This document shows, one piece after another, positions 51,208 to 58,874 of a stretch of DNA of 64,000 bases (position 1 is its first letter; each line of letters starts with the position of its first letter). The notes under the pieces were generated by a model, which made no database searches, was not told where the DNA came from, and was given only the letters and a program-made list of their open reading frames with translations. The stretch covers positions 1 to 64,000 of the forward strand of contig NZ_SRIF01000002.1 in the NCBI RefSeq assembly GCF_004681185.1, written 5' to 3'. Source of the DNA: Haloarcula amylovorans. Its GTDB lineage: Archaea > Halobacteriota > Halobacteria > Halobacteriales > Haloarculaceae. A program made the translations under genes and the position numbers.

Positions 51208-52797
51208 TCAGCCGGCGGTTTCGTTGGCCGCGACGGTGACGTTCCCCGCGTCGGTGACCGCGCCCTCGTCGTCGACGTAGGGCGCGTCGGCGCTCCCGCC
51301 GCTAGTGACGAAGTCGTACGTCTGATTACCGCTGTCTTCGAGGTGCGGCATGGCGATGAGCGTCTGGTTTTCGGTCAGTTCCGTTTGGTCGAACGTCGCG
51401 CCGGGCACGTCGAACAGCGGGATCGTGAGCTCGTCGTACTCGCCGGGTTCGAGGTACTCGGAGACACCGACGACGCTGCCGGCGGCGTCACCGTCTAAGA
51501 GACTGTCGTCGTGGATGACCACGTAGCCGCCCTCCGAGAGGGAGATATCGGTCACCGTAACCGAGGTCCCGTCGGATGTCTGGTCGTCCAGCGTCACGCT
51601 GGCGGTCGGGGCCGCCGTCTCGTTGTCAGCGGGCGGCGCTTCCGTCTCGTTGTCAGCCGGAGCCGCCGTCTCGTTCTCTGCAGTCGCGTTCTCCACCGGA
51701 GTCGACGTCTCGTTCGCGCCGGCGACGGTCACGGTGGCGTCGTCGGTCACTGGCTGGCCGTCGAGAGTGAACGGCCCGTCGTCGGTGCCGTTGCTGGCGA
51801 CGAAGTCGTAGGTCTCGTCGCCAGTCGTCTCGTTGTGCGGCATGGCGATGAGCGTCCCGCTCTCGGTCAGTTCCGTCTCGTTGAAGTCGGCACCCTCGAC
51901 TTCGTAAAGGGTGACGTTGACGTTCTGGTACGTACCTTCTTCGAGATACTCCGAGACGCCGATGACGCTCCCGACAACGTTGCCCTCCAGCAGGCTATCG
52001 TCGTGGATGACGACGTACCCGTCGCTCGGAATAACCAGTTGGTCGACGGTGACGGTCGTGCCGTCGGACTCCTGATCCTCGAAGGCGACCGAGGCGTTCG
52101 TCGGTCCGGGCTCGGTGACTTCGATTTCTGCGAGTTCGCCCTCGTCTCTGGTGAACACGCCGTGTTCGTACGTCCCGGGGGCGACACCTTGTGAGGAGAG
52201 GTTGAACGTCACGTCGGCGTCGTCGCCGTCGTCGATGGTGATGGCCTCACTGGCGACGCGGCTGCCGTCGAACCAGAACGAAACGTTCTGCGTGGTCTCG
52301 AAGTCGTTGGGGTTCTCCAGTTCGACGTCGACGGTGACGAGGTCACCCGCTTCGACCGAGTCCGGCGCGTCGAAGTCCGTGATCTCGAAGGACTCCGAAA
52401 GGACGAGCGTGGCGGTCTGGCTGTTCGCGCCGGTGTAGACGCCGTGGCGGTACTCGCCGGGGTCAAGGTCCTCGGTGTCGGCCTCGAACCGGACGGTGGT
52501 GTTTTCGCCGCCGTCGAGGGTAACGAGCCGTCTGTCGAGGACATCACCGCCGAGGCGGAACTCGACTTCTTGCGTGGTCCGTGCGCTACCCGGGTTGCTC
52601 ACCTCGGCGACGACGGTCACGGTCGAGCCGGGTTCGGCGCTGTCCGGAGCCGTAATCGACTCGACGACGAGACCGCTTTGCTGTCCGTCCGGTGCCTCTT
52701 GCTGGGCTGTCACGCCGGGGAGTGCCGCTCCCTGTACAGTGACAGCACCGAACATACTCAACGCGAGAAGTACGGCGAGGATTTTGGTACGTGTCAT
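51208..52797 (-). CDS. Secreted CARDB and DUF7282-type repeat protein (paralogue 1)
   Basis: The 529-residue product has a Sec-type signal (ILAVLLALSMFGAVTVQGAA, about 5-24) and should be exported. It contains two CARDB-like beta-sandwich repeats (about 40-220) and then two copies of a haloarchaeal domain (about 230-360 and 400-520) with the marks GYVVIHDDSLL-G---GSV-GVSEYL and TLIAMPH, separated by a linker rich in N-E-T sequons (NETAAPADNETEAPPADNET). It lacks a C-terminal anchor, so it is either secreted or surface-associated. It is one of two tandem paralogues. Confidence 0.78.
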   Translation of the reverse strand: MTRTKILAVLLALSMFGAVTVQGAALPGVTAQQEAPDGQQSGLVVESITAPDSAEPGSTVTVVAEVSNPGSARTTQEVEFRLGGDVLDRRLVTLDGGENTTVRFEADTEDLDPGEYRHGVYTGANSQTATLVLSESFEITDFDAPDSVEAGDLVTVDVELENPNDFETTQNVSFWFDGSRVASEAITIDDGDDADVTFNLSSQGVAPGTYEHGVFTRDEGELAEIEVTEPGPTNASVAFEDQESDGTTVTVDQLVIPSDGYVVIHDDSLLEGNVVGSVIGVSEYLEEGTYQNVNVTLYEVEGADFNETELTESGTLIAMPHNETTGDETYDFVASNGTDDGPFTLDGQPVTDDATVTVAGANETSTPVENATAENETAAPADNETEAPPADNETAAPTASVTLDDQTSDGTSVTVTDISLSEGGYVVIHDDSLLDGDAAGSVVGVSEYLEPGEYDELTIPLFDVPGATFDQTELTENQTLIAMPHLEDSGNQTYDFVTSGGSADAPYVDDEGAVTDAGNVTVAANETAG

Positions 52798-52850
52798 GAG
52801 TAATTCGGTCGTCTTCGAGGAGACGACGCGGCCGGTAGGAGGGAATGGTG

Positions 52851-52886
52851 GCCGATAAACGGCTCAGACAGTTCAGAATCGAAGGA
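52851..52886 (-). promoter_or_regulatory. Conserved promoter segment of secreted paralogue 1
   Basis: 36 bases match 54169-54204 at about 29 positions; both include GACAGTTCAGAA and GCCGATAAAC on the plus strand (GTTTATC on the minus strand, about 58 nt before the ATG). The similarity continues outward for about 50 bp more, so it is partly the result of tandem duplication. Confidence 0.55.
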
Positions 52887-53031
52887 ATTCCCAACTGCTG
52901 GCTAAGCGAGAATTAGCGGGAGAAAGGCGGGCTTGCCGTTGCGGTCGGCGGATGCAGACTGTGACTGTAACCGCTCTGTCTCGGCCCGGTCGTCACACAG
53001 TCAGCCCGCTGAATCGCTGTCGGTGAAGGCG

Positions 53032-54117
53032 TTAGCCGGTCGCCTCGCCCGTCGTTCCCGTCTCAGTCGCGGTCTCCGTGCCGGCGGCCGTGCCGCCGTC
53101 GGTCGGCGTCTCCTCGGCACCAGCGCCGCCTGGCGTCTCCGTCTCGGTCGTTCCCGCACCGGCTTCTTCCGTGCCGGTCTCGGTCTCGGTGCCGGTCTCA
53201 GTCTCCGTCTCCGTACCAGTGTCGTCGGTCGCCACGCCCGCACCGTCGCTCTCGTTGGTGACGGTCACGTTCGCCGAGTCGGTGACCGCCTCACCGTCGA
53301 CGACGTAGGCACCGTCTTCGAGGCTGAACGTGCTGACGTAGTCGAACGTCTGGTTGTCGTTGCTGTCGACGTGGAGCATCGCAGTGAGCGTCTGGCTCTC
53401 GGTCAGTCGCATCTGCGAGCCGCCGGTCTCGGCCTGCGTGCCGGTCGTCGTCGCGTTATCGGTCATGCCGGTTTCGTTCCCGGTCACCGTCTCGTTGCCC
53501 GCCATCGACTCGTTACCGGCCGCCGTCTCGTTGCCCGCGAGGCCCGTCTCGTTGTCGGGAGTGGCGGTCTGGTTGCCGGTCACGGTCTCGTTGCCGACCA
53601 TCGTTTCGCTGCCGGTCATCGTCTCGTTACCGGCCATGGTGTCGTTTTCGGCGTCCGTCTGCCCGAACTCTGCGCCGGGCACCTCGTACAGCGTGATCGT
53701 GACGTTATCGTACTCGCCGGGTTCGAGGTACTCGGAGACGCCGATAGTGCTGTCCAGCGCGTTCCCCCGCTGGAGGATCTCGTCGTGGATGACGACGAAG
53801 CCGCCCTCGGGGACGCTGACGTTACTGACCGTCACCGTCGTCCCGTTGGTCTCCTGATCGTCGAACGTGACCGAGGGCTCGGCCGTCTCGTTGTCGGCTG
53901 TGTCGTTCGCCGTCTCGGTACCTACTTGCGTGCCGGTTTCCGTCCCAGTTTCAGTTCCGGTTTCCGTCCCGGTCTCTGTCCCCGCTTCGGTCGGTGTCCC
54001 GTTCTCTGTAGGGGTCTCTTGCTGTGCTGTCACGCCGGGAACGGCCGCCGCCTGCGCGGCGAACGCCCCGACCATAGCGATGGCCAGAAAGACGGCCAGT
54101 GTCTTGGTACGTATCAT
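53032..54117 (-). CDS. Secreted DUF7282-type protein with dense N-glycosylation sequons (paralogue 2)
   Basis: The 361-residue product has a signal (LAVFLAIAMVGAFAAQAAA) followed by a Thr/Glu/Gly repeat (TETGTETG), one DUF7282-like domain whose middle is interrupted by a roughly 85-residue segment with many N-x-T/S sites (AGNETMTG, GNETVTGNQT, AGNESMAGNET), and a C-terminal Thr/Glu/Gly tail (TETETGTETETGTEEA). The domain resumes with LTESQTLTAMLHVDSNDNQT. This is a likely heavily glycosylated surface or extracellular protein; its role is unknown. Confidence 0.75.
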   Translation of the reverse strand: MIRTKTLAVFLAIAMVGAFAAQAAAVPGVTAQQETPTENGTPTEAGTETGTETGTETGTETGTQVGTETANDTADNETAEPSVTFDDQETNGTTVTVSNVSVPEGGFVVIHDEILQRGNALDSTIGVSEYLEPGEYDNVTITLYEVPGAEFGQTDAENDTMAGNETMTGSETMVGNETVTGNQTATPDNETGLAGNETAAGNESMAGNETVTGNETGMTDNATTTGTQAETGGSQMRLTESQTLTAMLHVDSNDNQTFDYVSTFSLEDGAYVVDGEAVTDSANVTVTNESDGAGVATDDTGTETETETGTETETGTEEAGAGTTETETPGGAGAEETPTDGGTAAGTETATETGTTGEATG

Positions 54118-54168
54118 GGTTCTCTGTCGCCCGTCTGCGGACGACGCGAGCGAGTGGACAACAGGACA

Positions 54169-54204
54169 GCCGATAAACAGGAACGACAGTTCAGAACCGA
54201 AGGA
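54169..54204 (-). promoter_or_regulatory. Conserved promoter segment of secreted paralogue 2
   Basis: The counterpart of 52851-52886, about 57 nt before the ATG at 54117. The minus strand shows TTCTGAACTGTC upstream of GTTTATC. An inverted pair GAAAGCCG/CGGCTTTC (54240-54267) lies farther upstream. Confidence 0.55.
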
Positions 54205-54304
54205 GCAGCCAACCGTTCGAAAGGGCGTCATTAGTCCGAGAAAGCCGGGCTTTGCCGGGCGGCTTTCGACACGCGTTTACCCGTCGGCGGCCCACGACCA
54301 GAGG

Positions 54305-55228
54305 ATGCGAGTGACGTTTCTCGGGACGAGCGGGGCCATCCCGACGGTACAGCGCAACACGAGCGGCATCTTCGTCAATCGGGACGGCGACTACCTTCTC
54401 TTCGACTGCGGGGAGGGCACGCAACGCCAGATGATGCGCTACGGGACCGGCTTCGGTATCGACCACGTCTTCCTCACGCACCTCCACGGCGACCACGTCC
54501 TCGGGATTCCGGGACTGCTCCAGACGTTCGACTTCAACGACCGCGAGGAACCGGTCGCTATCCACACCCCGGCAGGGACCCGCAGTAACGTCACCCAACT
54601 TATCGAAGCGACTGGAACGACGCCTTCGTATCCGGTTCGGATCAACGAGGTGTCGACCGGTGACACCGTGTTGAACCGACCGGAGTACGAGATTCGCGCT
54701 ATCGAGACCGACCACCGCTGTACCGCCGTCGGCTACGTCCTCGCCGAGGACGACCGCAAGGGGGAGTTTGACCGCGAGAAGGCCGAGGAAAAATTGGGCA
54801 TCCCACCGGGGCCGAAGTACTCGAAACTCCACCGCGGCGAGCCGGTCGAACACGACGGCCGGATGGTTCAGCCCGACGAAGTCGTCGGCCCGCCCCGGCC
54901 CGGTCGTACGTTCGTCTACACCGGAGACACCCTGCCGACACAGTCGGTAATCGAGGCGAGCGAGGGGGCGGACCTGCTGGTCCACGACGCCACCTTCGCC
55001 GAGGACCGCCGAGATCGAGCACAGGCGACGGCACATTCGACAGCGAGAGACGCCGCCGAAGTGGCCCAACAGGCGGGCGTCCGAACGCTGGCGCTAACTC
55101 ACATCTCGACGCGCTATGCCGGACAGGCCGACACACTCGCCGCCGAGGCCCGCGAGACGTTCGACGGCGAGGTGGTCCTCGCCGAGGACGGGATGGAACG
55201 GCACGTCCAGTTCCCCGATAACGAGTAA
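54305..55228 (+). CDS. rnz: Ribonuclease Z (tRNA 3' endonuclease)
   Basis: The enzyme removes 3' trailers from tRNA precursors. The 307-residue product is a metallo-beta-lactamase with FDCGEGTQRQMMRYG, the metal motif THLHGDHVLG (about residues 58-67), an exosite arm (about 150-200: EDDRKGEFDREKAEEKLGIP), VYTGDTLP, HDATFAED and LTHISTRY. No CCA is encoded in tRNA-Gly here, so RNase Z would expose the discriminator for the CCA-adding enzyme. ATG 54305 (MRVTFLGTSGAIP) fits the family. Confidence 0.95.
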   Translation: MRVTFLGTSGAIPTVQRNTSGIFVNRDGDYLLFDCGEGTQRQMMRYGTGFGIDHVFLTHLHGDHVLGIPGLLQTFDFNDREEPVAIHTPAGTRSNVTQLIEATGTTPSYPVRINEVSTGDTVLNRPEYEIRAIETDHRCTAVGYVLAEDDRKGEFDREKAEEKLGIPPGPKYSKLHRGEPVEHDGRMVQPDEVVGPPRPGRTFVYTGDTLPTQSVIEASEGADLLVHDATFAEDRRDRAQATAHSTARDAAEVAQQAGVRTLALTHISTRYAGQADTLAAEARETFDGEVVLAEDGMERHVQFPDNE

Positions 55229-55286
55229 GCCTGCCCAACCGGACGATAGCACGACCTTTATACTCGGTGGCGGGTATCCAATTTTC

Positions 55287-56360
55287 ATGACACAACGAAT
55301 GGTACACGTCGGGCTGGGTGGGCAGGGGCGTCACTGGGTTACGCAGGCGATCCCGCCCAACGTCGACGCCGACCGCGTCGATGTCGTCGCTGCCGTCGAC
55401 ATGAATCCCGAGCGCCACAGCGTGGCCGAGTCCGAGCTCGGACTCTCGGCCGACCGCTGTTACACCGACCTCGATACCGCGCTGTCGGAACGCGACGCCG
55501 ATTTCTGCTCGGTCGTGACACCGCCCGCGGCTCACGAACCCGTCGTCGAGACGGCGCTCTCACACGGTCTCGACATTCTCTCGGAGAAGCCCATCGCCGA
55601 TACCCTCGAAAGCGCCGTGCGTATCGAGCGGAAAGTCCGTGAGGCCGGTGCGAAGATGGGCATCACGATGAGTCACCGCTACGACCAGGACAAGACGACG
55701 TTTCGCCGTGCCCTCTCTGAGGCCAGTCCCGTGGACTACCTCACCGCCCGCTACACCGGCAACGTCCGGAACCGAGGGTTGTACTCCGACTACGTCCACG
55801 AGATGACCGATATGCTCCTCTTAGACGGCGCGATTCACCATCTCGATATGCTGGCGTCGTTCGTCGACGCCCCCTGTGAACGTGTCTACGCCGAGACGTG
55901 GGTCCCCGACGGTGCGGACTACGAGGGCGACTGCACTGGCCTCGTCACCCTCCACTTCGCCGACGGCACCCGCGCTCAGTACGAGGGCAGTTACGCCAAC
56001 GCGACGACGCTCAACGGCTGGGGTCACGAGCAGTTCCGCGCCGAGTGTCGGGACGAAACCATCCTCTTGGACGACCGCGAAGTCGAGCGGTTCCCCTTCG
56101 ACCCCGCCGACGTCGGCGACTGGTCCGGCCTCCAGAAGGGCGACGGCGAACAGGTTCCGCTGGCCGAACGCCCCATCTGGGAGAACGCATGGCTCATCGA
56201 GCAGTTCTGTGACTGGCTGGGCGGCGGCGATCCGATGGACACCCGCGTCCAGGAAAACCTCCACTCGATGGGGATCGTCTTCGCCGCCATCGAGAGCAGC
56301 CGCCGCGGCGAAGCCGTGAACGTCCAAGACATGCTCGACGACGCCCGGCAGCGCGCGTAG
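55287..56360 (+). CDS. Gfo/Idh/MocA family oxidoreductase
   Basis: The 357-residue product has an N-terminal NAD(P)-binding Rossmann fold (HVGLGGQGRHW, about 7-17), the EKP motif in LSEKPIADTLESA with the catalytic-type Lys, and a C-terminal alpha/beta domain with AIHHLDML. Family members act on sugars, inositols and related polyols. The start is ATG 55287; TTTATA at 55257-55262 predicts a leaderless transcript. The substrate is unknown and there is no sugar gene cluster around. Confidence 0.88.
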   Translation: MTQRMVHVGLGGQGRHWVTQAIPPNVDADRVDVVAAVDMNPERHSVAESELGLSADRCYTDLDTALSERDADFCSVVTPPAAHEPVVETALSHGLDILSEKPIADTLESAVRIERKVREAGAKMGITMSHRYDQDKTTFRRALSEASPVDYLTARYTGNVRNRGLYSDYVHEMTDMLLLDGAIHHLDMLASFVDAPCERVYAETWVPDGADYEGDCTGLVTLHFADGTRAQYEGSYANATTLNGWGHEQFRAECRDETILLDDREVERFPFDPADVGDWSGLQKGDGEQVPLAERPIWENAWLIEQFCDWLGGGDPMDTRVQENLHSMGIVFAAIESSRRGEAVNVQDMLDDARQRA

Positions 56361-56460
56361 GGCCGTTCTGGCCGGTCCACGCCTGCTTCGACAATCGCAC
56401 GCCCGTATCACGAAACTATCTACGCCGCTCTTGAGTTAGCAGCGCGTAGTGTATAGACAT

Positions 56461-56586
56461 ATGACACACGACACGCCAGAGGGGACAGACGAGCGGCGTC
56501 TGTGGTGTGAGAACTGCGAGCTCAGCGTCGAGCCATTGGCGGGCGAGACTGGGCCCGAGTGTCCGTCCTGTGGCGACGGCTTGTGA
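56461..56586 (+). CDS. Small zinc-ribbon protein (41 aa)
   Basis: The product MTHDTPEGTDERRLWCENCE is followed by LSVEPLAGETGPECPSCGDG and L. It has two CxxC pairs (CENC and CPSC) that would form one zinc ribbon, with an acidic N-terminal tail. A conserved microprotein type in haloarchaea; function unknown. It has its own short upstream region with an A/T run (GTATAGACATATG) but no clear leader. Confidence 0.7.
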   Translation: MTHDTPEGTDERRLWCENCELSVEPLAGETGPECPSCGDGL

Positions 56587-56679
56587 ACGTGACTCCGCGA
56601 GTACGGGCGTGAATGCCGGTTCCGGCGACGAGTCCTCGTAGCCGTGTTCCAGCGCGTTGGCGAGCGGACGGGACACTAC

Positions 56680-57285
56680 TCACTCCCGGCAGTAGAGCGG
56701 TCCACGCGGGTCGTACTCCATTTCCGCCGTCACGCGGTCGGCGACGGTCTCACCCCACTCGCGTTCGACGAGGTGGACAGCGAGATCCAGTCCCGACGTG
56801 ACGCCGCCGGCCGTCAGTACGTCGCCGTCGTCCACGACGCGAGCGTCGACGACGTTGGCGGCCGTCGCTCGCAGGTCGTCGAGTGCTCCTCGATGCGTGA
56901 CCGCCGGGCGGCCGTCAAGGACGCCAGCTTGCGCGAGCAACATCCCGCCGGTACAGACTCCAGCGACGGTCGCGCCGGCATCGTGGATGGCCGCAATAGC
57001 GTCGGGCAACTTCCCGCGTCGGGCCGCCGCCCGTGCACCCACGTCCTCCCCCGAGTTCCACCCACCACCGGGGACGACCAACAGGTCCGGCGAGACCGAA
57101 TCGAGCGGTCCATCGACCCCGACCGTGAGTCCGTGGCTGGCCGTGACTGTCGGTCGCTCGTCGACGGTTCGCAGGCTCACGTCCCACGTCGCGCCAAAGG
57201 CCGTCGCGTTCTCGAACACCTCGTAGGGACCGATGGCGTCCAGTTCGTCGAACCCGTCGAAACACGCGATAGCGACCGTTTCCAT
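56680..57285 (-). CDS. DJ-1/PfpI family protein
   Basis: The 201-residue product has the class I glutamine-amidotransferase-like fold: FDGFDELDAIGPYEVF near the start, VVPGGGWNSGE, and the nucleophile elbow GVCTGGMLLAQAG (Cys about residue 108). The family includes glyoxalase III-like and stress proteins. ATG 57285 (METVAIACF) is taken because the longer frame to 57330 lacks similarity. It follows a small zinc-ribbon gene on the same strand. Confidence 0.87.
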   Translation of the reverse strand: METVAIACFDGFDELDAIGPYEVFENATAFGATWDVSLRTVDERPTVTASHGLTVGVDGPLDSVSPDLLVVPGGGWNSGEDVGARAAARRGKLPDAIAAIHDAGATVAGVCTGGMLLAQAGVLDGRPAVTHRGALDDLRATAANVVDARVVDDGDVLTAGGVTSGLDLAVHLVEREWGETVADRVTAEMEYDPRGPLYCRE

Positions 57286-57364
57286 ACCGATAAGGCGCAG
57301 GACGCCGATAAAACCGTGTCGGAGTGTCACACGGCCCGTCGTACTCGTTAGCGGACGGTGAGAG

Positions 57365-57520
57365 TCAGTTGAGCAGCGGGTTGTCTACCGGCTCGAACTG
57401 GTGGCCACAGGACGGGCACTCGACGAGACGCTGTCCTCTCTCGTCAGTCTCGACTCGAAACGAACGGGTCCAGCCCACGTGCCCGCAGTCGGGACAGCGG
57501 CGGAGGAGGGGTGGCATCAT
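57365..57520 (-). CDS. Small zinc-ribbon protein (51 aa)
   Basis: The product MMPPLLRRCPDCGHVGWTRS is followed by FRVETDERGQRLVECPSCGH and QFEPVDNPLLN. It has two CxxCGH knuckles of zinc-ribbon type spaced by about 25 residues. The second ATG (57517) is equally good. It lies 79 nt upstream of the DJ-1 gene and next to the hairpin repeats at 57,590-57,833. Confidence 0.68.
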   Translation of the reverse strand: MMPPLLRRCPDCGHVGWTRSFRVETDERGQRLVECPSCGHQFEPVDNPLLN

Positions 57521-57589
57521 GACTGAGTCGGTCGTCGTACTAGTTGGTAGTCGTTCGACCCGCAAAGCGTTGCCGGGCGTGGCCGTTTC

Positions 57590-57833
57590 GTCTGCGCTCG
57601 CTACTGCTCCCCGTTCGCTTCGAGGTTCCTCATTACACTCGGAACCTCGCTACTCCACGGGTCGCTGTCTCGCGGACATCGCCCGCTCGATTCACCGAGA
57701 CCGCTGGCGCGGTCTCGCTACCGTTCGCCCCTGTGCTTTTCGTGGGCTTCGCTTCGCTCAGTCCCCCGCTACTCACGGGTCACTACGCTCCCCGTTCGCT
57801 TCGAGGTTCCTCATTACACTCGGAACCTCGCTA
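57590..57833 (-). repeat. Hairpin repeat element after the aldo/keto reductase stop codon, with a 50-bp direct repeat
   Basis: Two identical 50-base copies lie at 57606-57655 and 57787-57836, 181 bp apart; the second reaches the GAGTAG (Glu-stop) of the reductase. Each holds a hairpin with arms GAGGTTCC/GGAACCTC. Between them are a 9-bp hairpin (57696-57717, loop TGGC) that pairs with its counterpart at 43484-43505 through one compensated base pair, and a segment (57769-57799) matching 37007-37037. No gene is seen in 57521-57830. Confidence 0.75.
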
Positions 57834-58805
57834 CTCGTGCCCGTACACTTCCACCGGTTCGTACGGTTCTTCGAGGTACGCCACGTCCGACGCCGAGAGG
57901 TCGATCTCCAGCGCTTCGACGGCGTCCTCCAGATGCTCGATGCTGGAGGTGCCGACGATGGGCGCGGTGACGTTGTCGTTCTGGAAGTGCCACGCGAGCG
58001 CGATCTGGGCCATCGTCACGCCGTGGTCCGCGGCGAGTTCCTGGACGCGTTCGTTTATCTCCGCACTTCCAGGACCCTCGGCATAGGGAACGCCGGCCTC
58101 TTCGCTCTCGTGGACGCCGCGGGTCGTGGCTTCGAACTCCTCGTGCGGGCGCGCAAGGTAGCCAGCGCCGAGCGGGCTCCACGGCAGCACGCCGACGTTT
58201 TCGTCGTCACACAACGGATACATCTCGCGTTCCTCCTCGCGGTAGGCCAGATGATAGAGGTCCTGCATCGTCTCGAAGCGGGCCAGTCCCTCCCGGTCGC
58301 TGATCTGTAGCGCCCGCTGGAACTGGTGGGCCCACATCGAGGACGCGCCGATGTGCCGGACCTGGCCCCGGCGGACGGCGTCGTCGAGTGCTCGAAGCGT
58401 CGTCTCGATGGGCGTGTCGTAGTCCCAGCGGTGGATCTGATAGAGGTCGACGGTGTCCATCCCGAATCTGTCGAGGGAGTGTGAGAGTTCCTGCTCGATC
58501 GTCTTCCGCGAGAGGCCCCGCGCATTCCGGTGGTCGTTCGCGCCCGAGAAGCGAACCTTCGTGGCGACGACCTGTTCGTCCCGCTCGTAGTCGGCGAGCA
58601 CGTCGCCGAGTATCTGCTCGCTCTCCCCGGCGGAGTAGACGTTGGCCGTATCGAAGAAGTTCACGCCGAGGTCGATCGCCCGTTCGATGAGTTCGCGGCT
58701 CTCCTCGTCGTCTAACATCCACTCGCGGCCGGTCCCGAAGCTCATGCACCCGAGACAGATTTTGCTGACTTCGATGCCCGTCGAACCGAGCGTCGTGTAC
58801 TCCAT
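57831..58805 (-). CDS. Aldo/keto reductase (oxidoreductase of the YajO/AKR type)
   Basis: The 324-residue product begins MEYTTLGSTGIEVSKICLGC and has FDTANVYSAGESEQILG with the catalytic Asp and Tyr, VATKVRF with the Lys, DLYQIHRWDYDTPIE and a C-terminal IVGTSSIEHLEDAV for NADPH binding. It is of the larger bacterial-type AKR clade, with SPLGAGYLARP in the barrel end. The substrate is unknown. It is followed immediately downstream by the repeat element at 57,590-57,833. Confidence 0.92.
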   Translation of the reverse strand: MEYTTLGSTGIEVSKICLGCMSFGTGREWMLDDEESRELIERAIDLGVNFFDTANVYSAGESEQILGDVLADYERDEQVVATKVRFSGANDHRNARGLSRKTIEQELSHSLDRFGMDTVDLYQIHRWDYDTPIETTLRALDDAVRRGQVRHIGASSMWAHQFQRALQISDREGLARFETMQDLYHLAYREEEREMYPLCDDENVGVLPWSPLGAGYLARPHEEFEATTRGVHESEEAGVPYAEGPGSAEINERVQELAADHGVTMAQIALAWHFQNDNVTAPIVGTSSIEHLEDAVEALEIDLSASDVAYLEEPYEPVEVYGHE

Positions 58806-58874
58806 AGTCGGTCGACGTGCGGGAGCCGCAAATGCGTTCGGACCCCGCTGGAGACTAGCGGTTTCGGCGGTCGC

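Noticed and set aside
53450..53650. Apparent CRISPR-like or tandem-repeat array
   Set aside because: The short repeats are coding NET/NxT units within the secreted protein with no unique spacers of uniform length and no cas genes nearby.
52933..54234. 433-codon open frame on the plus strand over the second secreted paralogue
   Set aside because: The minus strand has a signal peptide, domain motifs and N-glycosylation sequons; the plus frame is a repeat-driven shadow.
57590..57833. Insertion sequence remnant
   Set aside because: No transposase fragments or terminal inverted repeats with target duplications typical of an IS; the content is hairpin repeats shared with two other loci.
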